Shown piece by piece: positions 26,671-34,920 of a DNA stretch of 35,488 bases; positions within the stretch are counted from its first letter, which is position 1, and each line of letters begins with the position of its first letter. The notes under the pieces are model-generated. The model was given only the letters and a program-made list of their open reading frames with translations, was not told where the DNA came from and did not search any database. This DNA is from Prochloraceae cyanobacterium PL24a_bin.78 (GTDB lineage: Bacteria; Cyanobacteriota; Cyanobacteriia; Cyanobacteriales; JANQIW01), in the NCBI GenBank assembly GCA_028281945.1, contig JANQIW010000143.1, forward strand, positions 1 through 35,488, written 5' to 3'. The position numbers and the translations under genes were made by a program.

Positions 26671-28914
26671 ATGACTATTTACTGTCTTAATCCTTACTGC
26701 AAACAAAGAGAAAATAAAGATCACAATATAAAATGCCATAGTTGTGGCACATCTCTAGTTGTCAAAGGTTACAGCCTAATTCAACCTTTACATACTTCTG
26801 AAGCTGACTTATCTATCAGCCAATCTCTTAGTGAAGTATGGGAAATAGCTTCTCATAAAGTTTTCCATGATTGGAATCAAGACTATCGTTCTGAGAAAGT
26901 TTTGAAAATTTTAAGACGATGGGATGAACAATCTATTCGTTTATTTCGTAAAGAAGTTCAAATTTTAAGTTTTTTGACTCAACAATATCCTTATGAGAAC
27001 ATTGGCATTCCCAAAGTAGAGAATCCACTTCAAGAATTAAAAATTAATGACGATCCTTTTTCAAAACAAACAATCTACTGTTTTTTAATGCAAAAAATAA
27101 AAGGGATTAATTTAGAAAGATGGTTGAGAAAAAATGGAAAAATAGATCAATTAACAGCCTTGAAATGGTTAAAAGAAATAACGGAAATTTTAGAGAAAAT
27201 ACACAATCAAAATTTAATTCATCGAGATATTAAACCATCCAATATCATGCTCTCAGATAATAATCAAAAACTGGTTTTGATCGATTTAGGAGCAATAGGA
27301 ATTCAAGATATAGCTACTACAAAAGTTGGTACAGCTTATTATGTAGCACCTGAACAGTTTACAGAAGAAGCTGTCAAACAATCTGATTTTTATGCTCTTG
27401 GACGTACTTTTGTCCAATTATTAACAGGAAAAAATCCTAATATATTAGAAAAAACTTTTAATAAAAATCCATTAGCTTGGCGAAAAAAAGCACCTCAAAT
27501 TTCCGAGCCTTTTGCTGATTTAATAGATAAGTTGATGGCTTATAATCCAACAGAAAGACCTGAAAATGCCAAAGAAATTTTAATAAGATTAGAAGAAATT
27601 GAAAAAGCAATAAAATCTGATTTTAATCAAAAAATATGGGTAATTAGACGAAAAATTATCTCATTTTTTTCTTGGCAAAATAGTATTTTAGTCCCTGTAT
27701 TTTTTAGTATATTAATTTCTTTATTAGTAGTAATTCCTTTAGAATCTTTAGGGATATTCCAAAATTTGGAGTTGCAAACCTTTGACAAAATCATGAATCT
27801 TCGTTTTAATGAAGGTATTGACGATCGTTTTCTCATGGTAAAAATAACTAATGCAGATATCGATTATCAAGATTCTCTTGGTATGAAGAGAAATAGAGCT
27901 TCTTTATCCGATGAAGCTTTAGAGAAATTACTACAAAAACTGAATCCATATCAACCAAGAGTTATTGGTTTAGATATATATAGAGATTTTTCAGTGGATC
28001 AGGATCATGGCTATTTAAAAGAACAATTTGAGCAAAATAATAATTTAATAGGAGTATGTAAATCAGGCTCCAAAACAGAATCATCTATCCCTCCACCTAC
28101 TGAAATACCAAAAGAACGTTTAGGTTTTGTTAATGTTCCCATGGATACAGATGGGGTGATTCGTCGGCAACTATTGGGAAAGTCTGTTCAACCAAATTCT
28201 TCATGCCCAACCCAAAAATCATTTAATCTTCAGATTGCCCTTAATTATCTAGAAAAAGAAAATAAGATAGTGGAAAGAAAAGCAGGAGAAGACTTGAAAA
28301 TAGATAATGTAGTATTTAATCGATTAAAGTATAATTCAGGAGGATATCATTTACCAAAAAAAGAAACAGATGGCTATCAAATCTTGGTTAATTATCGTGA
28401 TACTCAAAACTTCGCAAGAGAGGTGACTTTACAACAGGTTTTAGAGAATTCAGTTGACGATGAATTACCTTCTTTAGTCAAAGATAAGATTGTACTCATT
28501 GGTACTGATGCTAATGAAAAGGGTTTTAAGGATTCTCATCAGACTCCTTACGGAGAAATGCAAGGTGTAGTAGTTCAAGGGAATATGATTAGTCAGATTA
28601 TTAGTGGAGTTTTAGAGGAAAGGAAGTTATTAAAGTGGTTTAATCTTTTATTGGAAAGACTTTGGCTTTTGTTTTGGATCTTTTTTGGGGGAATCCTGGC
28701 GTGGTTATTACAAAAACCTCAATGGTCAAATAGTCAAAAATTAGTTATATTAGGAGGAGGAATTGGATTATTGTTGATATTATATCTTGTTTCTTTATTG
28801 AAAGCTAAATGGATGCCTTTTTATCCTTCAGCTTTGGGCTTTTTTATTACCTATTTATTGACAATAATAATAATAAATTTTGTTAAGAATCAAAGAAATA
28901 AATACCTTTTCTAA
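26671..28914 (+). CDS. Membrane Ser/Thr protein kinase with CHASE2 sensor
   Basis: This receptor kinase of 747 residues has an N-terminal zinc ribbon (Cys 5, 10, 22, 25). The kinase domain spans about 50-310: VLKIL with the ATP lysine, LIHRDIKPSN (His-Arg-Asp 184-186), IDLGAIG (the DFG equivalent is Asp-Leu-Gly, 205-207) and APEQF. A glycine-rich loop is not recognisable; the region holds SEVWEIASHKVFHDW instead, as in other cyanobacterial kinases of this class. A membrane helix at about 338-358 leads to an extracytoplasmic CHASE2 domain (365-640, with VIGLDIYRDF, GFVNVPMDTDGVIRR and IVLIGTDANEKGFKDSHQTP). Three C-terminal helices follow. The next gene, a DUF928 protein, starts 15 bases on, the usual cyanobacterial pairing. 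Confidence 0.93.
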   Translation: MTIYCLNPYCKQRENKDHNIKCHSCGTSLVVKGYSLIQPLHTSEADLSISQSLSEVWEIASHKVFHDWNQDYRSEKVLKILRRWDEQSIRLFRKEVQILSFLTQQYPYENIGIPKVENPLQELKINDDPFSKQTIYCFLMQKIKGINLERWLRKNGKIDQLTALKWLKEITEILEKIHNQNLIHRDIKPSNIMLSDNNQKLVLIDLGAIGIQDIATTKVGTAYYVAPEQFTEEAVKQSDFYALGRTFVQLLTGKNPNILEKTFNKNPLAWRKKAPQISEPFADLIDKLMAYNPTERPENAKEILIRLEEIEKAIKSDFNQKIWVIRRKIISFFSWQNSILVPVFFSILISLLVVIPLESLGIFQNLELQTFDKIMNLRFNEGIDDRFLMVKITNADIDYQDSLGMKRNRASLSDEALEKLLQKLNPYQPRVIGLDIYRDFSVDQDHGYLKEQFEQNNNLIGVCKSGSKTESSIPPPTEIPKERLGFVNVPMDTDGVIRRQLLGKSVQPNSSCPTQKSFNLQIALNYLEKENKIVERKAGEDLKIDNVVFNRLKYNSGGYHLPKKETDGYQILVNYRDTQNFAREVTLQQVLENSVDDELPSLVKDKIVLIGTDANEKGFKDSHQTPYGEMQGVVVQGNMISQIISGVLEERKLLKWFNLLLERLWLLFWIFFGGILAWLLQKPQWSNSQKLVILGGGIGLLLILYLVSLLKAKWMPFYPSALGFFITYLLTIIIINFVKNQRNKYLF

Positions 28915-28929
28915 GGAATAATAAAACTT

Positions 28930-29769
28930 ATGAAATCTAAAAACTACAAATTAATATGTATTTTATGTTCTTATGTTATAGGAAATACTCTGATAGCTAA
29001 ACCCTTATTGGGGGAAGTAAATTTTTTAGATACAGGTACTTTCGATGAAAATAATCACCAAGTAACTACAGCTAGTCGTAATATAGATTTTTCTGATACA
29101 GGCACTTTCGATGAAAATAATCAGCAAACAGATACAGGTAGTCGTGGTGGTGTTTGTAGTGCACAAAATGATGAACAAAATAATAGCAATGAAGTAAATA
29201 ATACCATTGATAAACAAGAAAAAGAAGATTTAATAGCTTTAGTGCCTGAAAGAGGAGGGTTTACCGTATCTGAAGATCCAAGCTTTTGGGTTTATATACC
29301 TGATTCTTCCGATGTAATCAGAAAAGCGGAATTTGTTTTACAAGTAGAAACCACTTCTGGTGAATATGATATTAAAGAAATAGCTAGAATTGATTATAAT
29401 CTCAAAGAAATACCAGGATTGATTAGAATCACATTACCTGAAGAAGATAAGTATAAAATCAAAATAGGTGATTTTCTTTATCGTTGGTATTTTCGGATTG
29501 TTTGTAATAATAATAATAGTAAGACTGTAGGGGGTTTGCTAAAAAGAAAAGATAACAATGATTTTAGTCAAAATAATTATGATAGCTATATCGAAAATAA
29601 AATTTGGTATGATGCTTTGACAGATTTAGCCATACGCTATGGTAGTAATCCAGAGGATGAGTTTTTAAAGAATGAGTGGCGTTTGTTGCTTGAAGGAAAA
29701 TCTGTAAACTTAAAACAACTAACTGAAGAATCTAGATTTGGTGAAGTAGAAATCAAAGAGATAGAATAG
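28930..29769 (+). CDS. Secreted DUF928 protein
   Basis: DUF928 proteins are cyanobacterial, exported and of unknown function, often next to CHASE2 kinases as here. The 279-residue protein has a signal peptide (1-28, hydrophobic CILCSYVIGNTLIAKPLLG). Two 21-residue repeats come next (FLDTGTFDENNHQVTTASRN and FSDTGTFDENNQQTDTGSRG), then an acidic Asn/Glu linker. The domain spans about 100-270, with LIALVPERGGFTVSEDPSFW, WVYIPDSS, GLIRITLPEEDKYKI and YRWYFRIVC. The repeats are also visible as a tandem DNA duplication at 29023-29148. It is probably co-transcribed with the kinase, and it may supply a periplasmic ligand or partner of the CHASE2 domain (inference). Confidence 0.9.
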   Translation: MKSKNYKLICILCSYVIGNTLIAKPLLGEVNFLDTGTFDENNHQVTTASRNIDFSDTGTFDENNQQTDTGSRGGVCSAQNDEQNNSNEVNNTIDKQEKEDLIALVPERGGFTVSEDPSFWVYIPDSSDVIRKAEFVLQVETTSGEYDIKEIARIDYNLKEIPGLIRITLPEEDKYKIKIGDFLYRWYFRIVCNNNNSKTVGGLLKRKDNNDFSQNNYDSYIENKIWYDALTDLAIRYGSNPEDEFLKNEWRLLLEGKSVNLKQLTEESRFGEVEIKEIE

Positions 29770-29872
29770 AGAAATAAACTTTATAAGTGGGTTTTTCCAA
29801 CATAAAGCTATAAATATTCCAAGGTTATGCTTTAAGCAATAGTACTTCTAGAGGATAATTTAAATTTAAAAT

Positions 29873-29943
29873 GGGCGATACTGGATTTGAACCAGTGGCA
29901 TCCTGCTTGTAAGGCAGGCGCTCTACCGCTGAGCTAATCGCCC
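29873..29943 (-). tRNA. trnV: tRNA-Val (UAC)
   Basis: The minus strand folds into a full cloverleaf. The acceptor stem is GGGCGAT/ATCGCCC, D-stem GCTC/GAGC, anticodon stem CCTGC/GCAGG around CTTACAA (anticodon TAC, reading GTA valine codons), and T-arm ACTGG-TTCAAAT-CCAGT. No intron. CCA is not encoded. Confidence 0.97.
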
Positions 29944-30059
29944 GACTTGATGTTTACCATCCTAGCACTATAAATGAGAGAATGTCAAGGGAAATTTAAA
30001 ATTTTTTCCTAAATTTGTTTCCAAATTTTTTCTAGAATATTTAGCCATAGAATATTGCC

Positions 30060-30596
30060 ATGCCCTCTGGTAACACACACGATCGCATTACACTATGGAC
30101 TTTACCGTGGATTGGAGGTATAACAGCACTAATCACCCATAGTAGTAAACTCACCTTAATTGTAGCAGGAACATACCTATTTAGTGGATTAATGTTTGGG
30201 CCTGATTTAGATATCCATTCAATCCAGTATAAACGCTGGGGATTACTAGGTTTTATCTGGCTGCCCTATCGAAAAATGATGGCTCATCGATCGATCTTTT
30301 CCCACGGAATAATCATCGGTACCGTTGTCAGAATCTTGTATTTGCTAAGTTTTATAACAATTTTTGCCATCCTTATCATTGGATGCGCCCAATTAATCTG
30401 GGGATTCCATTGGAATTGGCAAACCTTTGTAAGCAAGGTAATTAACCAACTCACAATCAATTATCCTCAAGAAACCATAGCCGCTTTAATAGGCTTAGAA
30501 TTAGGATCCAATAGTCATTCCTTTAGTGATTGGATAGTTTCTGGCTACAAACGTAAGCAAAGAAATAAAAGAAAAAAGACAAAAAAGAAGAATTGA
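30060..30596 (+). CDS. DUF2227 family membrane protein (putative metal-binding)
   Basis: This cyanobacterial protein family of unknown function is distantly like YdjM membrane hydrolases. The 178 residues carry the family's His/Asp pattern: MPSGNTHDRIT at the N-terminus, MFGPDLDIHS, and a MMAHRSIFSHG block. These could bind a metal ion. Three hydrophobic segments are seen (about 14-42, 91-115, and a weaker one near 47-55), and a Lys/Arg-rich tail ends the protein. The start ATG at 30060 is the first in frame. Ycf66 follows 60 bases downstream on the same strand. Confidence 0.85.
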   Translation: MPSGNTHDRITLWTLPWIGGITALITHSSKLTLIVAGTYLFSGLMFGPDLDIHSIQYKRWGLLGFIWLPYRKMMAHRSIFSHGIIIGTVVRILYLLSFITIFAILIIGCAQLIWGFHWNWQTFVSKVINQLTINYPQETIAALIGLELGSNSHSFSDWIVSGYKRKQRNKRKKTKKKN

Positions 30597-30656
30597 TTCA
30601 ATAATAAAATAAGCACTAGAGAAAAATTGCCCAACTATTACGGAGTAACTTAAGAA

Positions 30657-31685
30657 ATGCTGGCATATATATTGTCAATTATCATCGCTATAGGTAGCTT
30701 AGGATTTTTTCTAACCGCCTTCATTGCACCTCAAATCCATCGGAAAGACGATTTCTTATGGAGTGGTGTAGGATTATTTTATGCTCTCATACTATGGGTA
30801 TGTGCCGGTGCCATTACAGGGGCTGTATTATTAGGACAATTAGCTGTAGTTATATTATGGAGTGCTTTTGCTGCTGAAACTATTAAATTAAGACGGGTTG
30901 TTATTAATTCAGAACATATTGGTAATTTAGAAAGCTTCTCTGTAGTTCAATTATTACAAGATTCAACTCGATCGTTTTTCAGTGGTTTAGGTAAAAAATC
31001 TCCCCAACCTGAAACTTCCCTTGAGGAAGAGGAAATAGATTCTGAGGAAACTTTGATAGAAGATACCCTGACTGGCAATGTCACTACTGAAGTTAAAGCA
31101 ACTCAGGAGGATAAAACAACAGATTCTATAGAAGAATCAACTACTGAGGAAATAAAGGAATTAGATGAGACATTAGAGAAAACATTAGATGAGACATCAG
31201 ATGAAGCAGAGGAGATAGAATCTTCTGAAGAGATAGAATCTTCTGAGGAGATAGAATCCAATCAAACCACTGCCAAAGATAAACCTTCTTTATTAGGAAG
31301 ATTGGTAAGCCCAATTACTAAGATTTTTAGCAAAAAAAGTAAACCAACAGAAACTACCGAGTCTGAAAGTGAATCTGAAACTAAATTTGAAAGTGAATCT
31401 TCAGTTGAATCTGATACTTCTACTATGGATGATTTTGAAGAATCAAAAGATGATTCCGAGGAGATTATTACCGCAGAAATTATAGAAGCAGATTCTCAAA
31501 CTAAAACTGAAACTCAAGCAACTCCTATTTCCACCCCTTCAACTCCAGAAGAAAAGGATGAGGAAGAAGAAAATAAGGAAGAAAAGGATGAGGAAAAAGA
31601 ATGGAAAACTGAAACTCAACCAGAATCAAAAACCACAGATTCTCACCCTTCATCTCCAAAGCCATCTGATACTGAATTAGGATAA
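30657..31685 (+). CDS. ycf66: Ycf66 family protein with long acidic tail
   Basis: Ycf66 is conserved in cyanobacteria and some plastids; its function is unknown. The family part is residues 1-90: membrane helices ILSIIIAIGSLGFFLTAFIA, VGLFYALILWVCAGAITGA and LAVVILWSAFAAETIKLR. The remaining 250 residues are disordered, very rich in Glu, Ser, Thr and Asp, with EEIESS repeated three times (about 183-201) and a single basic island (LLGRLVSPITKIFSKKSK). Total length is 342, and tail length varies a lot in this family. It lies between DUF2227 and ileS on the same strand, 78 bases before ileS. Confidence 0.9.
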   Translation: MLAYILSIIIAIGSLGFFLTAFIAPQIHRKDDFLWSGVGLFYALILWVCAGAITGAVLLGQLAVVILWSAFAAETIKLRRVVINSEHIGNLESFSVVQLLQDSTRSFFSGLGKKSPQPETSLEEEEIDSEETLIEDTLTGNVTTEVKATQEDKTTDSIEESTTEEIKELDETLEKTLDETSDEAEEIESSEEIESSEEIESNQTTAKDKPSLLGRLVSPITKIFSKKSKPTETTESESESETKFESESSVESDTSTMDDFEESKDDSEEIITAEIIEADSQTKTETQATPISTPSTPEEKDEEEENKEEKDEEKEWKTETQPESKTTDSHPSSPKPSDTELG

Positions 31686-31763
31686 AAAATCTTTCCTAAG
31701 AAATTGAAATACAATTGTATTTAGCCACGATATAATAAACTAAACTAGGTTAAGTAATTCACA

Positions 31764-34646
31764 GTGACAGCAACAAAAAGCTACAAAGATACAGTAAATC
31801 TGCCTCAAACTGAATTTAGTATGCGCGCAAATGCCGCCGTGCGAGAACCTGAATTGCAAAAGTTTTGGCAAGAGAATCAAATATATGAAAAACTTTCCCA
31901 GTCTAATCCCGAGGAAGTTTTTGTGTTACATGATGGACCTCCTTATGCTAATGGTAATTTACATATGGGGCACGCTCTCAATAAAATCCTCAAAGATATT
32001 ATTAATAAATATAAGCTTTTAAGAGGTTATAAGGTTCGGTATGTGCCTGGCTGGGATTGTCATGGGTTACCTATCGAGTTAAAAGTTCTACAAAATATGA
32101 AATCAAAAGAACGTCAGGCTTTAACTCCTATAAAATTACGCCGACAAGCTCGTGATTTTGCAGTGAAGACGATGGAAAGTCAGCGAGAGAGTTTTAAGCG
32201 TTATGGCATTTGGGGTGAGTGGGAAAATCCTTATCTAACCTTGAATCCACGATATGAAGCGGCTCAAATCGGTGTTTTTGGTCAAATGGTATTGAAGGGT
32301 TATATATATCGAGGTCTTAAACCTGTACACTGGAGCCCTAGTTCGTTAACTGCCTTGGCTGAAGCGGAGTTAGAATACCCTGAAGGCCATACTTCTAGGA
32401 GTATTTATGTGGCTTTTGAAGTCATTGATTTAGGAGATAATGCAAAGGAATTTTTATCTCCATTTATGTCTGATTTGGGTGTAGCAATTTGGACTACTAC
32501 TCCCTGGACAATCCCCGGTAATTTGGCGGTTGCAGTGAATCCAGATTTAGAATATGCCGTTGTTGAGTTAGATTCGGAGATTGTTAAACAAAAATATCTG
32601 ATTATTGCTGCTGGTTTAAGGGAAACTTTACAAGAAAAATTAGTGTGTTCTTTAGAAGTTAAGGCAACTTTTTTAGGTAAAGATTTAGAACATTGTCGTT
32701 ATCGTCATCCTCTTTTTCCTAGAGAGAGTGAAGTTATTATCGGTGGAGATTACATTACTACGGAATCTGGTACAGGTTTGGTTCACACAGCTCCCGGACA
32801 TGGTCAAGAAGACTATATTGTAGGGAAAAAATATGATTTACCTATTCTCTCTCCAGTTGATGATCGTGGTAATTTTACTGAAGAAGCAGGAGAATTTCAA
32901 GGATTAAATGTTTTAAAAGATGGTAATGAAGCTATTATTCAAGCTCTTCAAGGTCAGAATTGTTTACTAAAAGAAGAAGCATATAACCATAAATATCCCT
33001 ACGATTGGCGTACCAAAAAACCGACAATTTTTAGGGCAACAGAGCAATGGTTTGCTTCCGTAGAGGGTTTTAAAAATAGGGCAGTAGAGGCAATTGGCAC
33101 CGTTAAATGGATTCCCCCACAAGGGCAAAATCGGATTACCCCAATGGTGGCCCAACGTTCGGATTGGTGTATTTCCCGTCAACGCAATTGGGGAGTACCA
33201 ATTCCTGTGTTCTACGATTGTGAAACTAATGAAGTATTACTCACAGAAGAAACCATCAATCATGTCCAAAAAATCTTTGCCGAAAAAGGTTCCGATGCTT
33301 GGTGGGAATTATCAGTAGAGGAATTGTTGCCAGAAAAGTATCGTAACGATGGGCGAGAGTATCGCAAGGGTAAAGATACCATGGATGTGTGGTTTGATTC
33401 TGGTTCCTCTTGGGCGGCTGTTGCCTCTGCTAGGGAGAATTTGAAGTATCCAGTGGATATTTATTTGGAAGGAAGCGATCAACATCGGGGTTGGTTTAAT
33501 TCTAGTCTTCTCACAAGTGTGGCAACTAATGGCGTGGCTCCTTATAAAACTGTCTTAACACATGGTTTTGTGTTAGATGAGAAAGGGGAGAAAATGAGTA
33601 AATCTAAAGGTAATGTTTTCGATCCTAATCTGATTATTGAAGGTGGAAATAATAAGAAAAAAGATCCTGCTTATGGTGCTGAAATTTTACGCTTGTGGGT
33701 TTCTTCAGTAGATTATTCTTCTGATGTCCTAATTGGTACTAATATTATTAAGCAGTTAAGCGATAATTATCGTAAGATTCGTAATACTGCTCGGTTTTTA
33801 TTGGGGAATTTACATGATTTCGATCCTAAAAAAGATTCTGTTGATTTTTCTAAATTTGCTACTTTAGATAAGTATATGCTCCACAAAAGTAAGGAAGTAT
33901 TTGATGAGATTACTGATGCTTATGAAAATTATCAGTTTTATCGTTTCTTCCAAATAGTCTTTAATTTCTGTGTAGTGGATTTATCTAATTTCTATCTGGA
34001 TATAGCTAAGGATAGATTGTATATTTCCCATCCTGATTCTCTTCGTCGTCGGAGTTGTCAGACTGTTTTAGCTATAATTTTGGAGAATTTGGCTAAGGCA
34101 ATTGCTCCTGTTTTATCTCACTTGGCAGAAGATATTTGGCAATTTATTCCCTATGAAACTGGTTTTAAGTCTGTATTTGAATCTGGTTGGGTTCAAGTAA
34201 AGTCTGAATGGCACAATCCTGAATTGGCTATGAAATGGGAAAAATTACGTGAAATTCGGGATCAAGTTAATCAGGTGATGGAAAAAGCTCGCTCTGATAA
34301 GGCTATTGGGGCTTCATTAGATGGGAAAGTTCTCCTCTATACTTCGGATCATGAATTACGATCGTTATTGGAATCCTTTAATCCTATTGATACTTTAACT
34401 GAAGGTAATCGTGTAGATGAATTGCGCTATCTGTTTTTAGCTTCTCAGGTGGTGTTGAAAGATTCCCTGGAAGAAGTGACAAAATGTCAATATCATCTCT
34501 CCTCTGAATCTATTGTTGTGGGGGTGATTAAGGCAGATGGTGAAAAATGCGATCGTTGTTGGAATTATTCAACTCGTGTGGGTGAATCTAGTGAGGATTC
34601 GATTATTTGCGAGCGTTGCGTATTGGCATTAGCTGGTGAATTTTAA
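31764..34646 (+). CDS. ileS: Isoleucyl-tRNA synthetase
   Basis: IleRS charges tRNA-Ile and edits valine. It has 960 residues, normal for bacteria. The start is GTG at 31764: the next in-frame ATG would delete TVNLPQTEFSM, which belongs to the family. The HIGH motif is NLHMGHALNK near 68, the editing domain (CP1) has TTPWTIPGNLAVAVNP and TAPGHGQEDY, and KMSKS is in GEKMSKSKGN near 612. The WDCHGLPIELKV and YLEGSDQHRGWF blocks are complete. The C-terminal zinc finger has CDRCWNYS and CERC, typical of the bacterial form. It ends with a clear terminator. Confidence 0.98.
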   Translation: MTATKSYKDTVNLPQTEFSMRANAAVREPELQKFWQENQIYEKLSQSNPEEVFVLHDGPPYANGNLHMGHALNKILKDIINKYKLLRGYKVRYVPGWDCHGLPIELKVLQNMKSKERQALTPIKLRRQARDFAVKTMESQRESFKRYGIWGEWENPYLTLNPRYEAAQIGVFGQMVLKGYIYRGLKPVHWSPSSLTALAEAELEYPEGHTSRSIYVAFEVIDLGDNAKEFLSPFMSDLGVAIWTTTPWTIPGNLAVAVNPDLEYAVVELDSEIVKQKYLIIAAGLRETLQEKLVCSLEVKATFLGKDLEHCRYRHPLFPRESEVIIGGDYITTESGTGLVHTAPGHGQEDYIVGKKYDLPILSPVDDRGNFTEEAGEFQGLNVLKDGNEAIIQALQGQNCLLKEEAYNHKYPYDWRTKKPTIFRATEQWFASVEGFKNRAVEAIGTVKWIPPQGQNRITPMVAQRSDWCISRQRNWGVPIPVFYDCETNEVLLTEETINHVQKIFAEKGSDAWWELSVEELLPEKYRNDGREYRKGKDTMDVWFDSGSSWAAVASARENLKYPVDIYLEGSDQHRGWFNSSLLTSVATNGVAPYKTVLTHGFVLDEKGEKMSKSKGNVFDPNLIIEGGNNKKKDPAYGAEILRLWVSSVDYSSDVLIGTNIIKQLSDNYRKIRNTARFLLGNLHDFDPKKDSVDFSKFATLDKYMLHKSKEVFDEITDAYENYQFYRFFQIVFNFCVVDLSNFYLDIAKDRLYISHPDSLRRRSCQTVLAIILENLAKAIAPVLSHLAEDIWQFIPYETGFKSVFESGWVQVKSEWHNPELAMKWEKLREIRDQVNQVMEKARSDKAIGASLDGKVLLYTSDHELRSLLESFNPIDTLTEGNRVDELRYLFLASQVVLKDSLEEVTKCQYHLSSESIVVGVIKADGEKCDRCWNYSTRVGESSEDSIICERCVLALAGEF

Positions 34647-34658
34647 TCCAATATTTTG

Positions 34659-34687
34659 GGTGCGTTATGATTGCGCACCTCCTTTTT
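34659..34687 (+). terminator. Rho-independent terminator of ileS
   Basis: GGTGCG (34659-34664) pairs with CGCACC (34674-34679) around a nine-base loop, followed by TCCTTTTT. It begins 12 bases after the ileS stop codon. Confidence 0.85.
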
Positions 34688-34789
34688 AAGTAATAATTAA
34701 TAAGTAATAAGTAAGTCGTAAATCCATTTATTTTGATTAGCAAAAACTCTATTTTTTATTTAAAATTAATTAGCTATGATATCAATTTT

Positions 34790-34911
34790 CTAAAATAATG
34801 ATAGAGTTAAAAAATCCCAAATCTAGGATAATTAACCAAAATTTATCCTACCCATTCTCCCCATTCTTCCCATTCTCCCCATTCTCCTCTCAATGTCTAT
34901 CACTATTAAAG
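34790..34911 (-). mobile_element. Short MITE-like element, copy 5, abutting the Uma2 gene
   Basis: This is the best-defined short copy, 122 bases, in reverse orientation to copy 4. The ends are CTAAAATAATGATAGAGTTAAA and, on the other strand, CTTTAATAGTGATAGACATTGA, imperfect inverted repeats sharing most of the first 16 positions. The core is a C-rich array of CCCATTCTCC units (34849-34889), the complement of the G-rich units in copy 4, with an inner flank GGATAATTAACC matching GGTTAATTATCC. It ends nine bases before the ATG of the Uma2 gene, so the element must supply part of that gene's leader and possibly its promoter. Confidence 0.8.
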
Positions 34912-34920
34912 AAAAACGAT

